Positions 44,450-54,708 are shown, counted from the first letter of the stretch. The stretch: DNA of 64,000 nucleotides from Sphingobacterium sp. UBA7855 (GCA_002500745.1 DLST01000012.1:186001-250000); one strand, 5' to 3'. Notes: generated by a model not told the origin, from the letters alone. Numbers and translations are program-made.

Positions 44450-44511
44450 AGTCAATCTTGTGTGATCGTTGTGGTAAACTAGTCAATATTGTATGTTTGT
44501 TGTGTTAAGCT
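44450..44511. repeat. Two-copy 31-bp tandem repeat
   Basis: Units AGTCAAT-TTGT-TG-T-GTTGTG-TAA-CT at 44450-44480 and 44481-44511 agree at most positions. The 31-bp period is close to three helical turns. Confidence 0.6.
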
Positions 44512-44526
44512 ATAGCCAACCAATAC

Positions 44527-44685
44527 GTCACCAATAGGTGACCAACTCCTACCTTTTTCCCAGCGTTGCTCGAATTTTCTTCGGGCAGGCTTCGAATCTC
44601 CCTCGGATTAAATTCGAGGAACAGCTATGGAAAATACGATGCCAATTCTATAAAAGGCAGGAGTTAGTAGGGAATTGGTGGAGAA
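44527..44685. repeat. Nested imperfect inverted repeats
   Basis: Inner perfect arms CTCGAATTT (44569-44577) and AAATTCGAG (44610-44618). Outer imperfect arms contain CCAACTCCTACCTTTTT on the left and AAAAGGCAGGAGTTAGTAGG on the right, about 100 bases apart. The whole could fold into one long hairpin. Confidence 0.5.
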
Positions 44686-44908
44686 AAAGTCGCCACAAAA
44701 CGGTACCTCTATCCCTAAGTCAAGCGGTCTTTGACAGCGCTTAAAGTTTCTTTGGCACATGTTCGAGGCATGTTTGCCTCCCTTCGACTGCGCTTTAGCA
44801 GGAATTTGAGCATACTTCTATTTGCGTGATCGCCTTGAACAGAAATTTGCCACAAGCATCGGCAGCGAATTTTTTTTCAAACACTGATTGAAGAACGTGT
44901 CAAAAACA

Positions 44909-45919
44909 CTACAAAGATATTGGAATCGTATAACTCACAGCCACAGGCTCTCCTTGCAGTCTACCCGGCTTCCAAGGACCAACAGCCTGAATCGCTGTTG
45001 TAATCGCGCTATTGACCTTGATAGGAATATCCTGATCATATTTAAATTTACTGAGTCTACCATCTTTGTTGACAACAAATGTCACGTTAATAAGCCTAGA
45101 CTTCAATTGAGTAATTAAATTGTCCGGTATATCAATCTTCCGATAAACGGCTTCCATAAACTGCTTCAATTTAAGCGGAAGAATCGGTGCAGATTCCTTC
45201 GTCTCAGCATCGTATAAAATAACCTCTCCATTGGCACGGAATCGTTTCCCACTTTGGAGAATTCCACCTAAATACTGTTCTTCATAACGGCTCCCCATAT
45301 TCCAACCTTCCCATTTACCCTCTCTTTCATTATCCTTTAGCTCTCCTTCAAAATAAGTACCATCCGAATAATCCAGTCGAAGGAATCCATTTCCCCTCTT
45401 CAATAGGTAATTTCCCAAAGAATCCATATACAACAAGTGATATGGTTTTGTCATTCTCGAACCCGTAAAGGGATTTTGTGCAGTGTCAATATGCGTCACG
45501 AGCATTTTCAATTTTCCTGTCGGATAATAATAGTATGAAGAATCCGTAGGCACACCGTCTGCATCAAATTTCTCTAAGCTTTTCAACTGTCCATTTGGAT
45601 AGTAGACTGTCGACTCCCCGACATACTTCCACCCAAAAAAACCAACTGTGCTATCTCGGCTATAAGCGAAGGATTTGATGGAATCCGTATCTGTATAGTA
45701 GCTAACAATATTAAAAAATCGACTTGATTCATCTCCAACAGGAACAATACATTGGTAAGTATGGGACTCTGGTTTTGTCTTAACAGGATTCCCCGATTTA
45801 TCAAAGTAATTCACTATCGTATCGCTAATAAACAATCCCCCCCTTGCTTTCGAAGAAAATGTTTCTGTAATAGCTCCTATCAAAATAAGCACAATTAAAA
45901 ATAAAGTCGATCTGTTCAT
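44909..45919 (-). CDS. Exported MORN_2-repeat protein with TonB C-terminal-like domain
   Basis: 336 residues from the ATG at 45919-45917, where a signal peptide starts (MNRSTLFLIVLILIGAITET). Middle region: short beta repeats of the MORN_2/toxin-like type, STVYYPNGQLKSLEKFDADG, SYYYYPTGKLKML and GTYFEGELKDNEREGKWEGW. C-terminal ~90 residues (LINVTFVVNKDGRLSKFKYD, AITTAIQAVGPWKPGRLQGE, PVAVSYTIPISL) match the TonB C-terminal fold (PF03544). Many Bacteroidota have such exported proteins of unknown function; the TonB domain lacks a membrane anchor arrangement, so it probably does not energise transport. Monocistronic. Confidence 0.82.
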   Translation of the reverse strand: MNRSTLFLIVLILIGAITETFSSKARGGLFISDTIVNYFDKSGNPVKTKPESHTYQCIVPVGDESSRFFNIVSYYTDTDSIKSFAYSRDSTVGFFGWKYVGESTVYYPNGQLKSLEKFDADGVPTDSSYYYYPTGKLKMLVTHIDTAQNPFTGSRMTKPYHLLYMDSLGNYLLKRGNGFLRLDYSDGTYFEGELKDNEREGKWEGWNMGSRYEEQYLGGILQSGKRFRANGEVILYDAETKESAPILPLKLKQFMEAVYRKIDIPDNLITQLKSRLINVTFVVNKDGRLSKFKYDQDIPIKVNSAITTAIQAVGPWKPGRLQGEPVAVSYTIPISL

Positions 45920-45978
45920 AAATATGACAACGTTAAAGGACGAAAATACGGCTTTATATAATAACACCAAATCAAAAA

Positions 45979-46006
45979 AGCGGCAATTTCATTCGAAATT
46001 GCCGCT
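45979..46006 (-). terminator. Terminator of the SusC/D operon 46033-50742
   Basis: AGCGGCAATTTC pairs with GAAATTGCCGCT (12 bp) around loop ATTC; the minus strand continues with T6. Confidence 0.9.
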
Positions 46007-46032
46007 CTTCAAGTATTATAGAATTTAAAAGA

Positions 46033-47490
46033 TTACTTAACGTCCCACCATACTGGTACTGTAATCGCTTTCGTACCTGGATAGTTTAAGTTAGTTGTTA
46101 ACTCCGTATTCGGATACAACAAACGCTGAGGCATTTCACCATTAGCCAAAATGGATGCTTTTGATTGAATCAAGAATGTAGGATATCCTGTTCTTCTATA
46201 TTCAGTCCATGCTTCAAAATTTTGGAAACCATTCATTGCGTAATACTTCTGCGTAATGATTGCTTCTAATTTTTTTGAGGCATCTGTTGGAAATTTCCCA
46301 GCAACAGCTAAATACTCAGTTAATCCTTCCGCACCTAAGTAGTTAAATGACGCAGTAACACCTTCATTATACAGTGTAGCAACACTTCCTGTCCCCCATC
46401 CTTTCAAAGCAGCTTCAGCTTGCAAAAATTTGCTTTCAGCAATAGAGAATAATTTTACAGGAGCGATTGCAGAAGCTGTATTTTTCGCATTTGCCCCAGT
46501 TACTGGTGAAGGAGCGGAGACTAATTTCGTGTTTTGTCCTCGGAAGTCCCCCTGTTCTAAGTAAGCTACTGTATCTTGCAAGGTTACATTATCAGCTTTT
46601 AACAGTCTATTATACAATGCAAATGATCTTTTATCTTTATTTGCTGCAAATGCTTTAACAGCCGTTCCACTCGCAACTACATTTTGAACATATTTTAAAC
46701 CAACCATTTCTGTATAGAAAGGATTTTGGTTACCACCTGTCGTCGTAAATGTGATGGAGACATCCTCATTTAAAAATGTCGGATTTGTCGCATACAATGC
46801 TTTAATACCTGCTTGAGCGGTCGCAGCATCTACGTTTGAAATACGTAAATAAGCTTTCAATTTCAAGGTATTTGCGAATGCTATCCAAGATGCCTTATCG
46901 CCTCCAAAAAGCATATCTTGTTCTCCCGGTGTAGTACCAAGATTACCTTTCAATAACTCAACACCTTTATCAATACTTTCGAAAATACTGTTGTATACCT
47001 CTTTTTGTGTTTGATATTTTGGACTTAAGTTCGTTGCTCCTTGCAGCGCTTCATCTAACGGAATATCTCCAAAAGCATCAGTCGCTACTTGCAATGTATA
47101 TGCTTTCAACAAATACGCCATACCAATTGTATAGTTGTTTGCACCACGCTCCGAATTAATGATGATTTCAGCATTGTTGAGTGCACTTCTATAGATAGTT
47201 GACCAAATACGATCCGTTGCTGTATTTTTGAGGTTATACTGATCAATAGTTTGATACTGCGACGATGATGGAGCCTGTGTCCAATATTGCGCCCACAAAC
47301 CACCATATACTTGAAGCTGATTACCTACGATCTGGCTTAACGAAGCTTCAACTGTCGGCAGCAAGAGGTTTGGTTCTACTTTTTCTGGGTTATTTGGATT
47401 TTCATTAACATCCAAATATTTATTACAACTTGTAAATGCTACGGATCCAACCAATGCAGCAAAAACAAACTTTTTAATATTCTTGTTCAT
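46033..47490 (-). CDS. SusD-like surface lipoprotein (SusD-like_2 type)
   Basis: 485 residues with lipobox VAFTSC. CNKYLDVNENPNNPEKVEPN is the classic mature start of this branch, followed by LLLPTVEASLSQIVGNQLQV, YGGLWAQYWTQAPSSSQYQT, LLKAYTLQVATDAFGDIPLD, WIAFANTLKLKAYLRISNVD and, near the end, GFQNFEAWTEYRRTGYPTFL with final VPVWWDVK. It lies 18 bases after the SusC gene and before a strong terminator, so the locus is a two-gene operon without accessory genes. Substrate unknown. Confidence 0.94.
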   Translation of the reverse strand: MNKNIKKFVFAALVGSVAFTSCNKYLDVNENPNNPEKVEPNLLLPTVEASLSQIVGNQLQVYGGLWAQYWTQAPSSSQYQTIDQYNLKNTATDRIWSTIYRSALNNAEIIINSERGANNYTIGMAYLLKAYTLQVATDAFGDIPLDEALQGATNLSPKYQTQKEVYNSIFESIDKGVELLKGNLGTTPGEQDMLFGGDKASWIAFANTLKLKAYLRISNVDAATAQAGIKALYATNPTFLNEDVSITFTTTGGNQNPFYTEMVGLKYVQNVVASGTAVKAFAANKDKRSFALYNRLLKADNVTLQDTVAYLEQGDFRGQNTKLVSAPSPVTGANAKNTASAIAPVKLFSIAESKFLQAEAALKGWGTGSVATLYNEGVTASFNYLGAEGLTEYLAVAGKFPTDASKKLEAIITQKYYAMNGFQNFEAWTEYRRTGYPTFLIQSKASILANGEMPQRLLYPNTELTTNLNYPGTKAITVPVWWDVK

Positions 47491-47508
47491 TTTGTTATTC
47501 TTTATAGT

Positions 47509-50500
47509 TTAGAAGGATACCTTCACATTGATACCATAGTTACGCAAAGACGGCTGAGCGGTATAGTCAAAACCTTGTGCATTTCCAGCACCAGCAGAAT
47601 TTACTTCTGGATCTGCATATTTATTTTCGCTTGGCGTCCAGATAAACAGGTTATTACCAAATACACCGACAGTTACATCACCAAAAGGCGTATTTTTTAG
47701 CATATCTTTTTTGAATTTATAAGAGATAGCCAAGTTGCGCAACTTCACATAAGAAGCATCTACCACATTCATACCCGCCTCCAAATATGGATAGTAATCC
47801 ACTTTGTCATAAGTTGCTGTCGTATTTACAACTGAATTACCATTTGCATCTAAGTAAACTGAGTTAGGGAAGATTTGACCAAAACGCTCACCTCCTGTTT
47901 CTGCAGATGTACCTGTAAATGCCATGATATCTTTAGTACGTGAATAGAATACACCTCCATGTTTCATATCAAACAATGCAGTTAATGACCAGCCTTTGTA
48001 ATTGACAGTCGTTCCTAATGAGGCTTGAAATTTAGGATTATAACTTCCTAAATACTTTGCTTCAGAAGTAGGTACTGGTAAACCTGTTTCTTGGTCAACG
48101 ATAGTTCTACCTTGTGCATCAGTGGCATTTGTCACAGCATAAAATTCACCGTAAGGGCGTCCTTTAGCGGCAACGATAGACATACCTGAGAAACCACCTA
48201 AAGAAACTTGATCAATACCATCCATCAATTCAACAACTTTATTGTTGTTTTTAGTAAAAGTACCCATCAATTCCCAGCTAAAGTTTTCTGTTTTCATTGG
48301 TGTCCCACGCAACGCAAGTTCAACACCCGAGTTTTTAATCTTGCCGGCATTAACAACATTGAATCCGTAACCTGTCGAATTTGCAATAGGAATTGCTAAG
48401 ATTTGATTTTTCGAGTTGTTATTGTAGTAACTAAAATCAACAGTTAAACGATTTCTAAAGAAACCCAATTCTGCACCAACTTCAGCTGATGTAGTGATTT
48501 CCGGTTTCAACTCTGCATTTCCTAGAGTCGATCCAGACATGAATGCAGACACATTACCAAATGGGAAAGTTGTCGTTCCAAATCCACCACTGATCTCGCC
48601 TCTAGAAAATGTTGTCAACAATTGGTATGGATCTGTATCCGACCCAACTTTAGCATAGTTAGCACGCAATTTACCGTAAGAAAGGATTCTCTTCGCATCT
48701 TGGCTTAACAACTCAGAGAATACAAATGAACCACTCACACTTGGGTAAAAGAATGAATTGTTTTTCTTAGGTAATGTAGAAGACCAGTCGTTACGTGCTG
48801 TCGCTTGTAAGTATAGGAAGTTTTTATACGACAAATTCAAATCTGCATAAAGTCCGACCAAACGACGTTTTGACCATGAGTCTTGGATTAAGTTCAATGG
48901 TCCATTGGAGTTCGCTAAATTATAAAAACCGGGCTGTACCAAACCTCCACTTTCGTTAGTTGCTGTACTTAGATTAGAAACATTACGTTGACGAATGTTG
49001 TTACCCAACATTAATGATCCTTTAAAATCTTGATTAAAGTCATGGGTAGCAGTAACCATGAAATCATGAATGATCTCTGTTACATTGTATTGATCGATAC
49101 GATACTCACCATTGTCAATTAGATCGTTACCTGTCGAATAATTACCTGAAGTTTTATCAATTGGTGTAAAATTATATTTTGGAGATTCAGAGCGTCTGCG
49201 GTCAGTATAATGATCTACCCCTACACGCTCTTTGAAATCCAGCCATTCAAATGGCTTATAACCGACGTTAAAATTACCCAGAATGCGATTTACATTATTA
49301 TAATTGTTGTAATTTGCCAATGTCCAATAGGGATTCATAGAATAAGCTCCATAATAGCCATACTCATTACTATGGTTTAGACCATTTGCATCGACATAAC
49401 CATATCCATTATATGGATTGCTTAAATCTTTCATGTCAGCAACAGGAATATCACGAGGAGTTTGTAACAAGTTATTGTATACAGACGAATTTCCCTGTCC
49501 TCCACCTACGTTGTTCGAGTTAATCTGACTATAGTTAGCTGAAATTCCTGCATAAAATTTATTAGAGAATTCAGTTTGACCATTGAATCGAACACCATAT
49601 TTGTTGTAGTTATCTTTGCTCCCAGGATAAACTCCGTTTGAGTTCAGGGAATTCAGACCTAAATAGAAGGAAGACTTTTCACTACCACCAGAGAAACCTA
49701 AATTATTATCTGTTGCAAATCCAGTATTAAAGAAATCTTTTACATTGTTTTTTACGGCCGAGTATGGTTTTGTCTGTCTTACACCATTTATAGCTTGGCC
49801 CCATTCTTGTGTCTTTCCTGTGAAAGGCGCACCCCAAGACCAATTTTCTTTTGGATCATTGACAAAAACCAGGTCTCCATTTTTAGTATAACCAGAGTAA
49901 CCTTGACCATATTCGTTTTGAAACTCAGGTAATTTTAAAATAGAAGAAAAGGTGTTTGTTGTATTGAAAGTAATATCTGTTTTACCGCCACCTCTTTTAC
50001 CTGTTTTAGTGGTAATGATCAATGCTCCGTTGGATGCACGCGATCCATATAATGCTGCTGCAGCCGGACCTTTCAATATGGTCATCGATGCAATATCATC
50101 AGGGTTGATATCATTACCGCGGTTACCAAAATCTACACTTGATAATGATGAACCACCACCGATTACACTGGAGTTGTCAATAGGAACACCGTCAACAACG
50201 ATTAAGGCTTGGTTATTTCCTGAGATAGACGAACCGCCACGCAAAACGACACGAGATGAACTACCTGGAGAATTTGAGGTCGATGTAATATTCACACCGG
50301 CAACTTTACCAGCCAATGCATTGATAGCACTTGAATTTTGACCTGACCGCAATTCCTCGTTGTTCAAGGTCGGTGCTGAATAACCTAATGTTCTCTTTTC
50401 TCTTTTGATAGCATTGGCAGTTACGACAACCTCTTCAAGCGCATTGTCATGATTATCTAAAGAAACATTGAACACCGTGTTGTTGTTATTCACAATAATG

Positions 50501-50742
50501 GTTTTATCGTCAAAACCAACGGAACGGAATACAACAACTTTGCCTGCAGGTACATTCAATGAATAATTACCATTAGTATCGGTCTGTGTAGCCTGATTAG
50601 TACCTTGTACAACTACTGTTACCCCTGGTATAGCTTTACCGTCAGCAGATGTAACACGACCACTAATCTTTTTTTCCTGAGCGAATGCGACCGAAGTCAG
50701 AATCATTCCGCCAACAAGAAAACTTAGTAATGTTTGTTTCAT
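47509..50742 (-). CDS. SusC/RagA family TonB-dependent transporter
   Basis: 1077 residues. Signal peptide ends SVAFAQ; regulatory-like domain starts ISGRVTSADGKAIPGVTVVV; plug shows TANAIKREKRTLGYSAPTLN, ALAGKVAGVNITSTSNSPGS, LIVVDGVPIDNSSV, NPDDIASMTILKGPAAAALY and NGALIITTKTG; barrel ends LRNYGINVKVSF. No STN domain. N-terminal 110 residues are clearly related to the other two leftward SusC proteins but less close, and its leader differs from them. A possible promoter is TTG-N22-TATGTTTG at 50850-50818. Confidence 0.95.
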   Translation of the reverse strand: MKQTLLSFLVGGMILTSVAFAQEKKISGRVTSADGKAIPGVTVVVQGTNQATQTDTNGNYSLNVPAGKVVVFRSVGFDDKTIIVNNNNTVFNVSLDNHDNALEEVVVTANAIKREKRTLGYSAPTLNNEELRSGQNSSAINALAGKVAGVNITSTSNSPGSSSRVVLRGGSSISGNNQALIVVDGVPIDNSSVIGGGSSLSSVDFGNRGNDINPDDIASMTILKGPAAAALYGSRASNGALIITTKTGKRGGGKTDITFNTTNTFSSILKLPEFQNEYGQGYSGYTKNGDLVFVNDPKENWSWGAPFTGKTQEWGQAINGVRQTKPYSAVKNNVKDFFNTGFATDNNLGFSGGSEKSSFYLGLNSLNSNGVYPGSKDNYNKYGVRFNGQTEFSNKFYAGISANYSQINSNNVGGGQGNSSVYNNLLQTPRDIPVADMKDLSNPYNGYGYVDANGLNHSNEYGYYGAYSMNPYWTLANYNNYNNVNRILGNFNVGYKPFEWLDFKERVGVDHYTDRRRSESPKYNFTPIDKTSGNYSTGNDLIDNGEYRIDQYNVTEIIHDFMVTATHDFNQDFKGSLMLGNNIRQRNVSNLSTATNESGGLVQPGFYNLANSNGPLNLIQDSWSKRRLVGLYADLNLSYKNFLYLQATARNDWSSTLPKKNNSFFYPSVSGSFVFSELLSQDAKRILSYGKLRANYAKVGSDTDPYQLLTTFSRGEISGGFGTTTFPFGNVSAFMSGSTLGNAELKPEITTSAEVGAELGFFRNRLTVDFSYYNNNSKNQILAIPIANSTGYGFNVVNAGKIKNSGVELALRGTPMKTENFSWELMGTFTKNNNKVVELMDGIDQVSLGGFSGMSIVAAKGRPYGEFYAVTNATDAQGRTIVDQETGLPVPTSEAKYLGSYNPKFQASLGTTVNYKGWSLTALFDMKHGGVFYSRTKDIMAFTGTSAETGGERFGQIFPNSVYLDANGNSVVNTTATYDKVDYYPYLEAGMNVVDASYVKLRNLAISYKFKKDMLKNTPFGDVTVGVFGNNLFIWTPSENKYADPEVNSAGAGNAQGFDYTAQPSLRNYGINVKVSF

Positions 50743-51389
50743 GTTTTAGTTAGTTAATTTTATTATTTTTTCTAATCCTATATATTGATATAAATTATAC
50801 CCGTTCATATAACTGTCCAAACATAAATTGTGTAGACAATAAAACCGCAACCTATCAAATAGACTATTGCAGTTCATTTTTTAACAGTTGAAAATATTAT
50901 TGAAAAAGCAGCCCTAGGTAGATGCAGGGCAATTCTTAGATAAATATCCAGCTGTAAATTTGCTCTTTTCAGCATTTACAGTAAATAATAGTTAGTGCGA
51001 TTTTTATTAGCGGTGTCAAATATAGAAACCCCAAGTTGTTTTTACAAGTTTTTTAACATAATCCCTCAAAATCAGTAAATACCGCAATAATTAGAAGTCA
51101 AATTTGCAAATTGTTACTAAAGAATCATTTTAGAATAAAAACTAATCAAAGCAACCTCAAACAGAATTTTATACGGAATCCGATATATTTAACAAAACAT
51201 TAACAATGCTAAAAGAAATCTTTGAGACATCATTCTTTAAACTATCAAATATAAAAGAGACTTAATTTATAACGATTCTAAACATAAATTAGTAGAATGA
51301 AAACCAAACTTTCATGACCTTATGTCGATCCGTAACAATGAAGGGAAACAAAAAATCTCATCTGGTCGATAGCACTTTAAAATCAAAAA
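50743..51389. other. Long A/T-rich intergenic region
   Basis: About 650 bases upstream of SusC with no supported gene. Contains the possible SusC promoter (TATGTTTG at 50825-50818 on the minus strand). Nothing else stands out by eye. Confidence 0.5.
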
Positions 51390-51423
51390 AAAGACGCTCT
51401 ACCTTCTCAGGCTGAGCGTCTTT
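51390..51423 (-). terminator. Terminator of serS
   Basis: AAAGACGCTC pairs with GAGCGTCTTT (10 bp); the minus strand continues with T8. Confidence 0.9.
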
Positions 51424-51466
51424 CACTTGGTATGAAATAAGTCCAAATACGACTTATTTATTGCTA

Positions 51467-52738
51467 TTAATCAATATACTCAAATTTAGTGTAAGGCACC
51501 AAAACTGCTGGAATCTTAATTCCTTTTTCAGTTTGATTATTTTCTAATATCGCAGCTACAATACGTGGCAAAGCTAATGCTGAACCATTTAAGGTATGCG
51601 CCAATTGCATCTTGCCATCGGCATTTTTAAAACGTACTTTCAAACGATTCGCTTGGTAAGTTTCAAAATTGGAGACGGATGAAACCTCCAACCAACGCTT
51701 CTGCGCAGAACTATACACTTCCATATCGTAAGTCAATGCAGAAGTAAAACTCATATCCCCACCACATAAACGTAAGACACGGTAAGGCAACTCTAATTTC
51801 TGCAACAGTCTCTGCACATATAAGCTCATCTCTTCCAGCACTTCATACGACCTTTCGGGATGTACGATCTGCACCGTCTCTACTTTGTCAAATTGATGCA
51901 AACGGTTCAATCCACGTACATGTGCTCCGTAAGAACCTGCTTCCCGACGGAAACATGGGGTATAAGCGCAATGTTTGATTGGAAACTGCGCCTCTTTTAC
52001 AATTTCGTCTCTATAAATGTTAGTGACTGGAACCTCAGCTGTAGGAATAAGATAGAGATTGTCATTACCAACATAGTACATTTGCCCTTCTTTATCCGGT
52101 AATTGCCCCGTAGCAAATGCAGAATCTTCGTTGACCAAAATGGGCACCTGTACTTCTTCGTATCCTTCTTCAGCTGCCTGATCCAAAAAGAAATTGATCA
52201 ATGCACGTTGCAATTTTGCTCCTTTACCTTTATAGATAGGAAAACCCGCACCGGCAACTTTTACGCCAAGCTCTAAATCGACAATATCATATTTGTTCAA
52301 CAATTCCCAATGCGGCAATGCGTCCTCCGACAACGCAGGGATTTCGCCATGGGTCAAAACAACTTCGTTATCGTCTGCACTTACACCTGCCGGAACGGAT
52401 TGATGTGGTAAATTGGGTAATTGCACGATCTTCTCATTCAATTCTGCCTCAATTGTTCCTAATTGATCTAAAAGTTGCTTCACTTGCTCTTTATATCCAG
52501 AGGATTTGGATTTAACGGTTTCAGCTTCTTCTTTTTTACCTTGACGCATCAGATCTCCAATCTGTTTTGCTGCCGCATTAGCCTCTGCCGAAAGTGCATC
52601 AGATTCCGATTGGATCTTACGGCGCTCTTCATCTAAACTAATGATTTCGTCGATCAATCCAATTTCCGTGAAATGCTTGACAGCCAATCTTTCGATTACC
52701 GTATCCCTGTTCTCACGGATATAATTTAATTGCAACAT
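51467..52738 (-). CDS. serS: Seryl-tRNA synthetase
   Basis: 423 residues, full length. N-terminal coiled-coil tRNA-binding arm about 30-110 (RRKIQSESDALSAEANAAAK); class II catalytic core with motif 2 CFRREAGSYGAHVRGLNRLH and motif 3 LNGSALALPRIVAAILENNQ; TAEVPVTN binds serine. It charges tRNA-Ser (and tRNA-Sec) in the cytosol. Preceded by a perfect consensus promoter and followed by a strong terminator, so it is transcribed alone. Confidence 0.98.
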   Translation of the reverse strand: MLQLNYIRENRDTVIERLAVKHFTEIGLIDEIISLDEERRKIQSESDALSAEANAAAKQIGDLMRQGKKEEAETVKSKSSGYKEQVKQLLDQLGTIEAELNEKIVQLPNLPHQSVPAGVSADDNEVVLTHGEIPALSEDALPHWELLNKYDIVDLELGVKVAGAGFPIYKGKGAKLQRALINFFLDQAAEEGYEEVQVPILVNEDSAFATGQLPDKEGQMYYVGNDNLYLIPTAEVPVTNIYRDEIVKEAQFPIKHCAYTPCFRREAGSYGAHVRGLNRLHQFDKVETVQIVHPERSYEVLEEMSLYVQRLLQKLELPYRVLRLCGGDMSFTSALTYDMEVYSSAQKRWLEVSSVSNFETYQANRLKVRFKNADGKMQLAHTLNGSALALPRIVAAILENNQTEKGIKIPAVLVPYTKFEYID

Positions 52739-52767
52739 AATATAAATGTGTTATTTAAAATAGTGAA

Positions 52768-52798
52768 CAAACTTAGATAAATTTGCCTTTATTTACAA
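52768..52798 (-). promoter_or_regulatory. serS promoter
   Basis: TTG (52798-52796), 20 bases, TAAGTTTG (52775-52768): exact consensus, 30 bases upstream of the start codon. Confidence 0.75.
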
Positions 52799-52857
52799 GC
52801 TATTTTATTCCCATAACACCTTTAGAAAGGCTTTTTGAACCTATTTTATGCGCTTTA

Positions 52858-53931
52858 CTAAACAATACTCACCTCATCACACAAATATACATCTTGAATA
52901 GCGTGAAGCAGCGCTACACCCTCTTGCATCGGTTTTTGAAAGGCTTTACGACCGGATATCAAACCAGTTCCTCCAGCGCGCTTGTTGATAACCGCTGTTT
53001 TTACGGCTTCTTGGATGTCATTCTGTCCCGAAGCCCCGCCAGAATTGATCAAGCCTGCCCTACCAGCAAAGCAATTAAGAACCTGGTAGCGGCACAGATC
53101 AATTGGATGGTCGGAAGAAAGCTGTGTATACATTCGTTCATCTAGCTTTCCATAACTGCTTTTACCCATATTCAACGCTTTGAATCCCCCATTTAATTCG
53201 GGTAATTTTTGCTTAATAATATCGGCTTTGATTGTTACCCCTAAATGATTGGCTTGTCCGGTCAAATCCGCAGCTAAGTGGTAATCTTTATCACCGACTT
53301 TAAAAGCCGAATTACGCAAGTAGCACCATAGTACCGTCGCCATTCCCAAGGAATGAGCTTCCTCAAATGCTTTTGCTACTTCAATAATCTGCCGATCTGA
53401 TTCTTCAGATCCAAAATATATGGTTGCCCCTACCGCAACAGCACCCATATTCCAGGCTTCGCGAATCGTTCCGTACAAGATTTGGTCGGCTCGATTGGGA
53501 TAGGTCAGCAATTCATTATGATTGATTTTAACCAAAAACGGAATCTTATGGGCATACTTTCGTGCAACGGATCCTAAAACGCCAAAGGTAGAAGCCACAG
53601 CATTGCAATTGCCTTCCAAAGCCAGCTTAACGATATTCTCTGGATCAAAATACTGTGGATTTGGAGCAAAAGACGCTCCGGCACTGTGTTCAATACCTTG
53701 GTCCACAGGCAATATCGAAAGATACCCGGTATTAGCCAATCGACCCGTTCCAAAAAGTTGTCCCAAACTGCGCAAAACCTGCGGGCTACGATCACTTAAA
53801 CTGTATACTTGGTCAATAAATTCTGCTTGTGGGAGATGTAGCATTGTTTTGGAAACTGCAGGTTGATCAAATTCTAACAAATAACTCGCTTCTGCACCTA
53901 GATGTGCCTGTATTTTTTCGATGTATTGCAT
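52858..53931 (-). CDS. fbaB: Class I fructose-bisphosphate aldolase (FbaB/DhnA type)
   Basis: 357 residues. [56 protein letters not shown] and [20 protein letters not shown] are the FbaB landmarks; the C-terminal [20 protein letters not shown] forms the phosphate-binding loop. It cleaves or forms fructose-1,6-bisphosphate through a Schiff-base lysine, in glycolysis or gluconeogenesis. Monocistronic on the minus strand, divergent from rsmI. Confidence 0.93.
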   Translation of the reverse strand: MQYIEKIQAHLGAEASYLLEFDQPAVSKTMLHLPQAEFIDQVYSLSDRSPQVLRSLGQLFGTGRLANTGYLSILPVDQGIEHSAGASFAPNPQYFDPENIVKLALEGNCNAVASTFGVLGSVARKYAHKIPFLVKINHNELLTYPNRADQILYGTIREAWNMGAVAVGATIYFGSEESDRQIIEVAKAFEEAHSLGMATVLWCYLRNSAFKVGDKDYHLAADLTGQANHLGVTIKADIIKQKLPELNGGFKALNMGKSSYGKLDERMYTQLSSDHPIDLCRYQVLNCFAGRAGLINSGGASGQNDIQEAVKTAVINKRAGGTGLISGRKAFQKPMQEGVALLHAIQDVYLCDEVSIV

Positions 53932-54031
53932 AATATATTTATTTTAACGTGATGGAGTTTACCATTATCTTTAAAATAAAACTCTAAAAACCACAGAATG
54001 TTTTAGCGCATATAATGTAGTAAAAAAAACT

Positions 54032-54039
54032 TAACTTTG
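54032..54039 (+). promoter_or_regulatory. -7 box directly before rsmI, leaderless start likely
   Basis: TAACTTTG ends 3 bases before the ATG at 54043, so transcription should begin at or next to the start codon. No clear TTG is at the -33 position. Confidence 0.5.
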
Positions 54040-54042
54040 ACC

Positions 54043-54708
54043 ATGTTATATTTAGTTCCAACACCTATTGGCAATCTGGAGGACATGACGTTCCGTGCGG
54101 TCAATGTCCTAAAAGAAGTGGACCTCATCTTAGCAGAGGATACAAGGACTAGTGCTCCGCTTTTAAAACATTTTGGAATCGACAAAAAAGTATTTGCACA
54201 TCATCAGCACAATGAACATAAAGCGGTCTCGGAAATCATTAAATTCTTAAAAGAGGGACAAAACATTGCTTTGATTTCAGACGCTGGAACACCAGCAATC
54301 TCCGATCCGGGATTTTTACTGGTACGTGAGGCCATCAAAGAAGGACTGGAGGTACAGTGCTTACCCGGAGCAACTGCATTCGTGCCGGCGCTTGTCAATT
54401 CGGGGCTTCCCAACGACCGTTTTTGCTTTGAGGGTTTTCTACCCGTAAAAAAAGGAAGACAAACACGCTTAAAAGCTTTAGCAGAAGAAAAAAGAACAAT
54501 GATCTTCTACGAATCACCACATCGTATTCTCAAAACAATTGAAGAATTTATCACCGTTTTTGGACCAGAAAGACAAGGGTCGATATCTCGTGAGTTGAGC
54601 AAACTCTATGAGGAAAATGTGCGCGGAACATTAACTGATTTAAAATTACACTTTGAAAACAATCCGATTAAAGGAGAATTTGTATTTTGTGTAACAGGAT
54701 TGGAATAA
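54043..54708 (+). CDS. rsmI: 16S rRNA (cytidine1402-2'-O)-methyltransferase
   Basis: 221 residues from the ATG at 54043 (a TTG two codons earlier is less likely). Tetrapyrrole-methylase fold: LYLVPTPIGNLEDMTFRAVN, LKEVDLILAEDTRTSAPLL, ALISDAGTPAISDPGFLLVR and FEGFLPVKKGRQTRLKAL. With SAM it methylates the ribose of C1402 in the ribosomal P site. Slightly short but complete. The PH-SHOCT gene follows after 36 bases. Confidence 0.96.
   Translation: MLYLVPTPIGNLEDMTFRAVNVLKEVDLILAEDTRTSAPLLKHFGIDKKVFAHHQHNEHKAVSEIIKFLKEGQNIALISDAGTPAISDPGFLLVREAIKEGLEVQCLPGATAFVPALVNSGLPNDRFCFEGFLPVKKGRQTRLKALAEEKRTMIFYESPHRILKTIEEFITVFGPERQGSISRELSKLYEENVRGTLTDLKLHFENNPIKGEFVFCVTGLE

Larger units (their letters stand above)
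43864..44908. other. Gene-free 1-kb region with repeats
   Basis: A/T-rich up to about 44200, then a different, more GC-balanced stretch to 44880. It contains the 31-bp tandem repeat (44450-44511) and nested inverted repeats (44527-44685). Short open frames (44230-44412, 44538-44744) carry no recognisable domain, and the latter runs through the inverted repeats. It may be the remains of a mobile or repetitive element. Confidence 0.55.

Noticed and set aside
44589..44600. tRNA-like TTCGAAT element
   Set aside because: The flanking bases do not form a T-stem and no acceptor or anticodon arm was found.
44538..44744. 68-codon frame in the repeat region
   Set aside because: No recognisable domain or start signal, and it reads through the nested inverted repeats.
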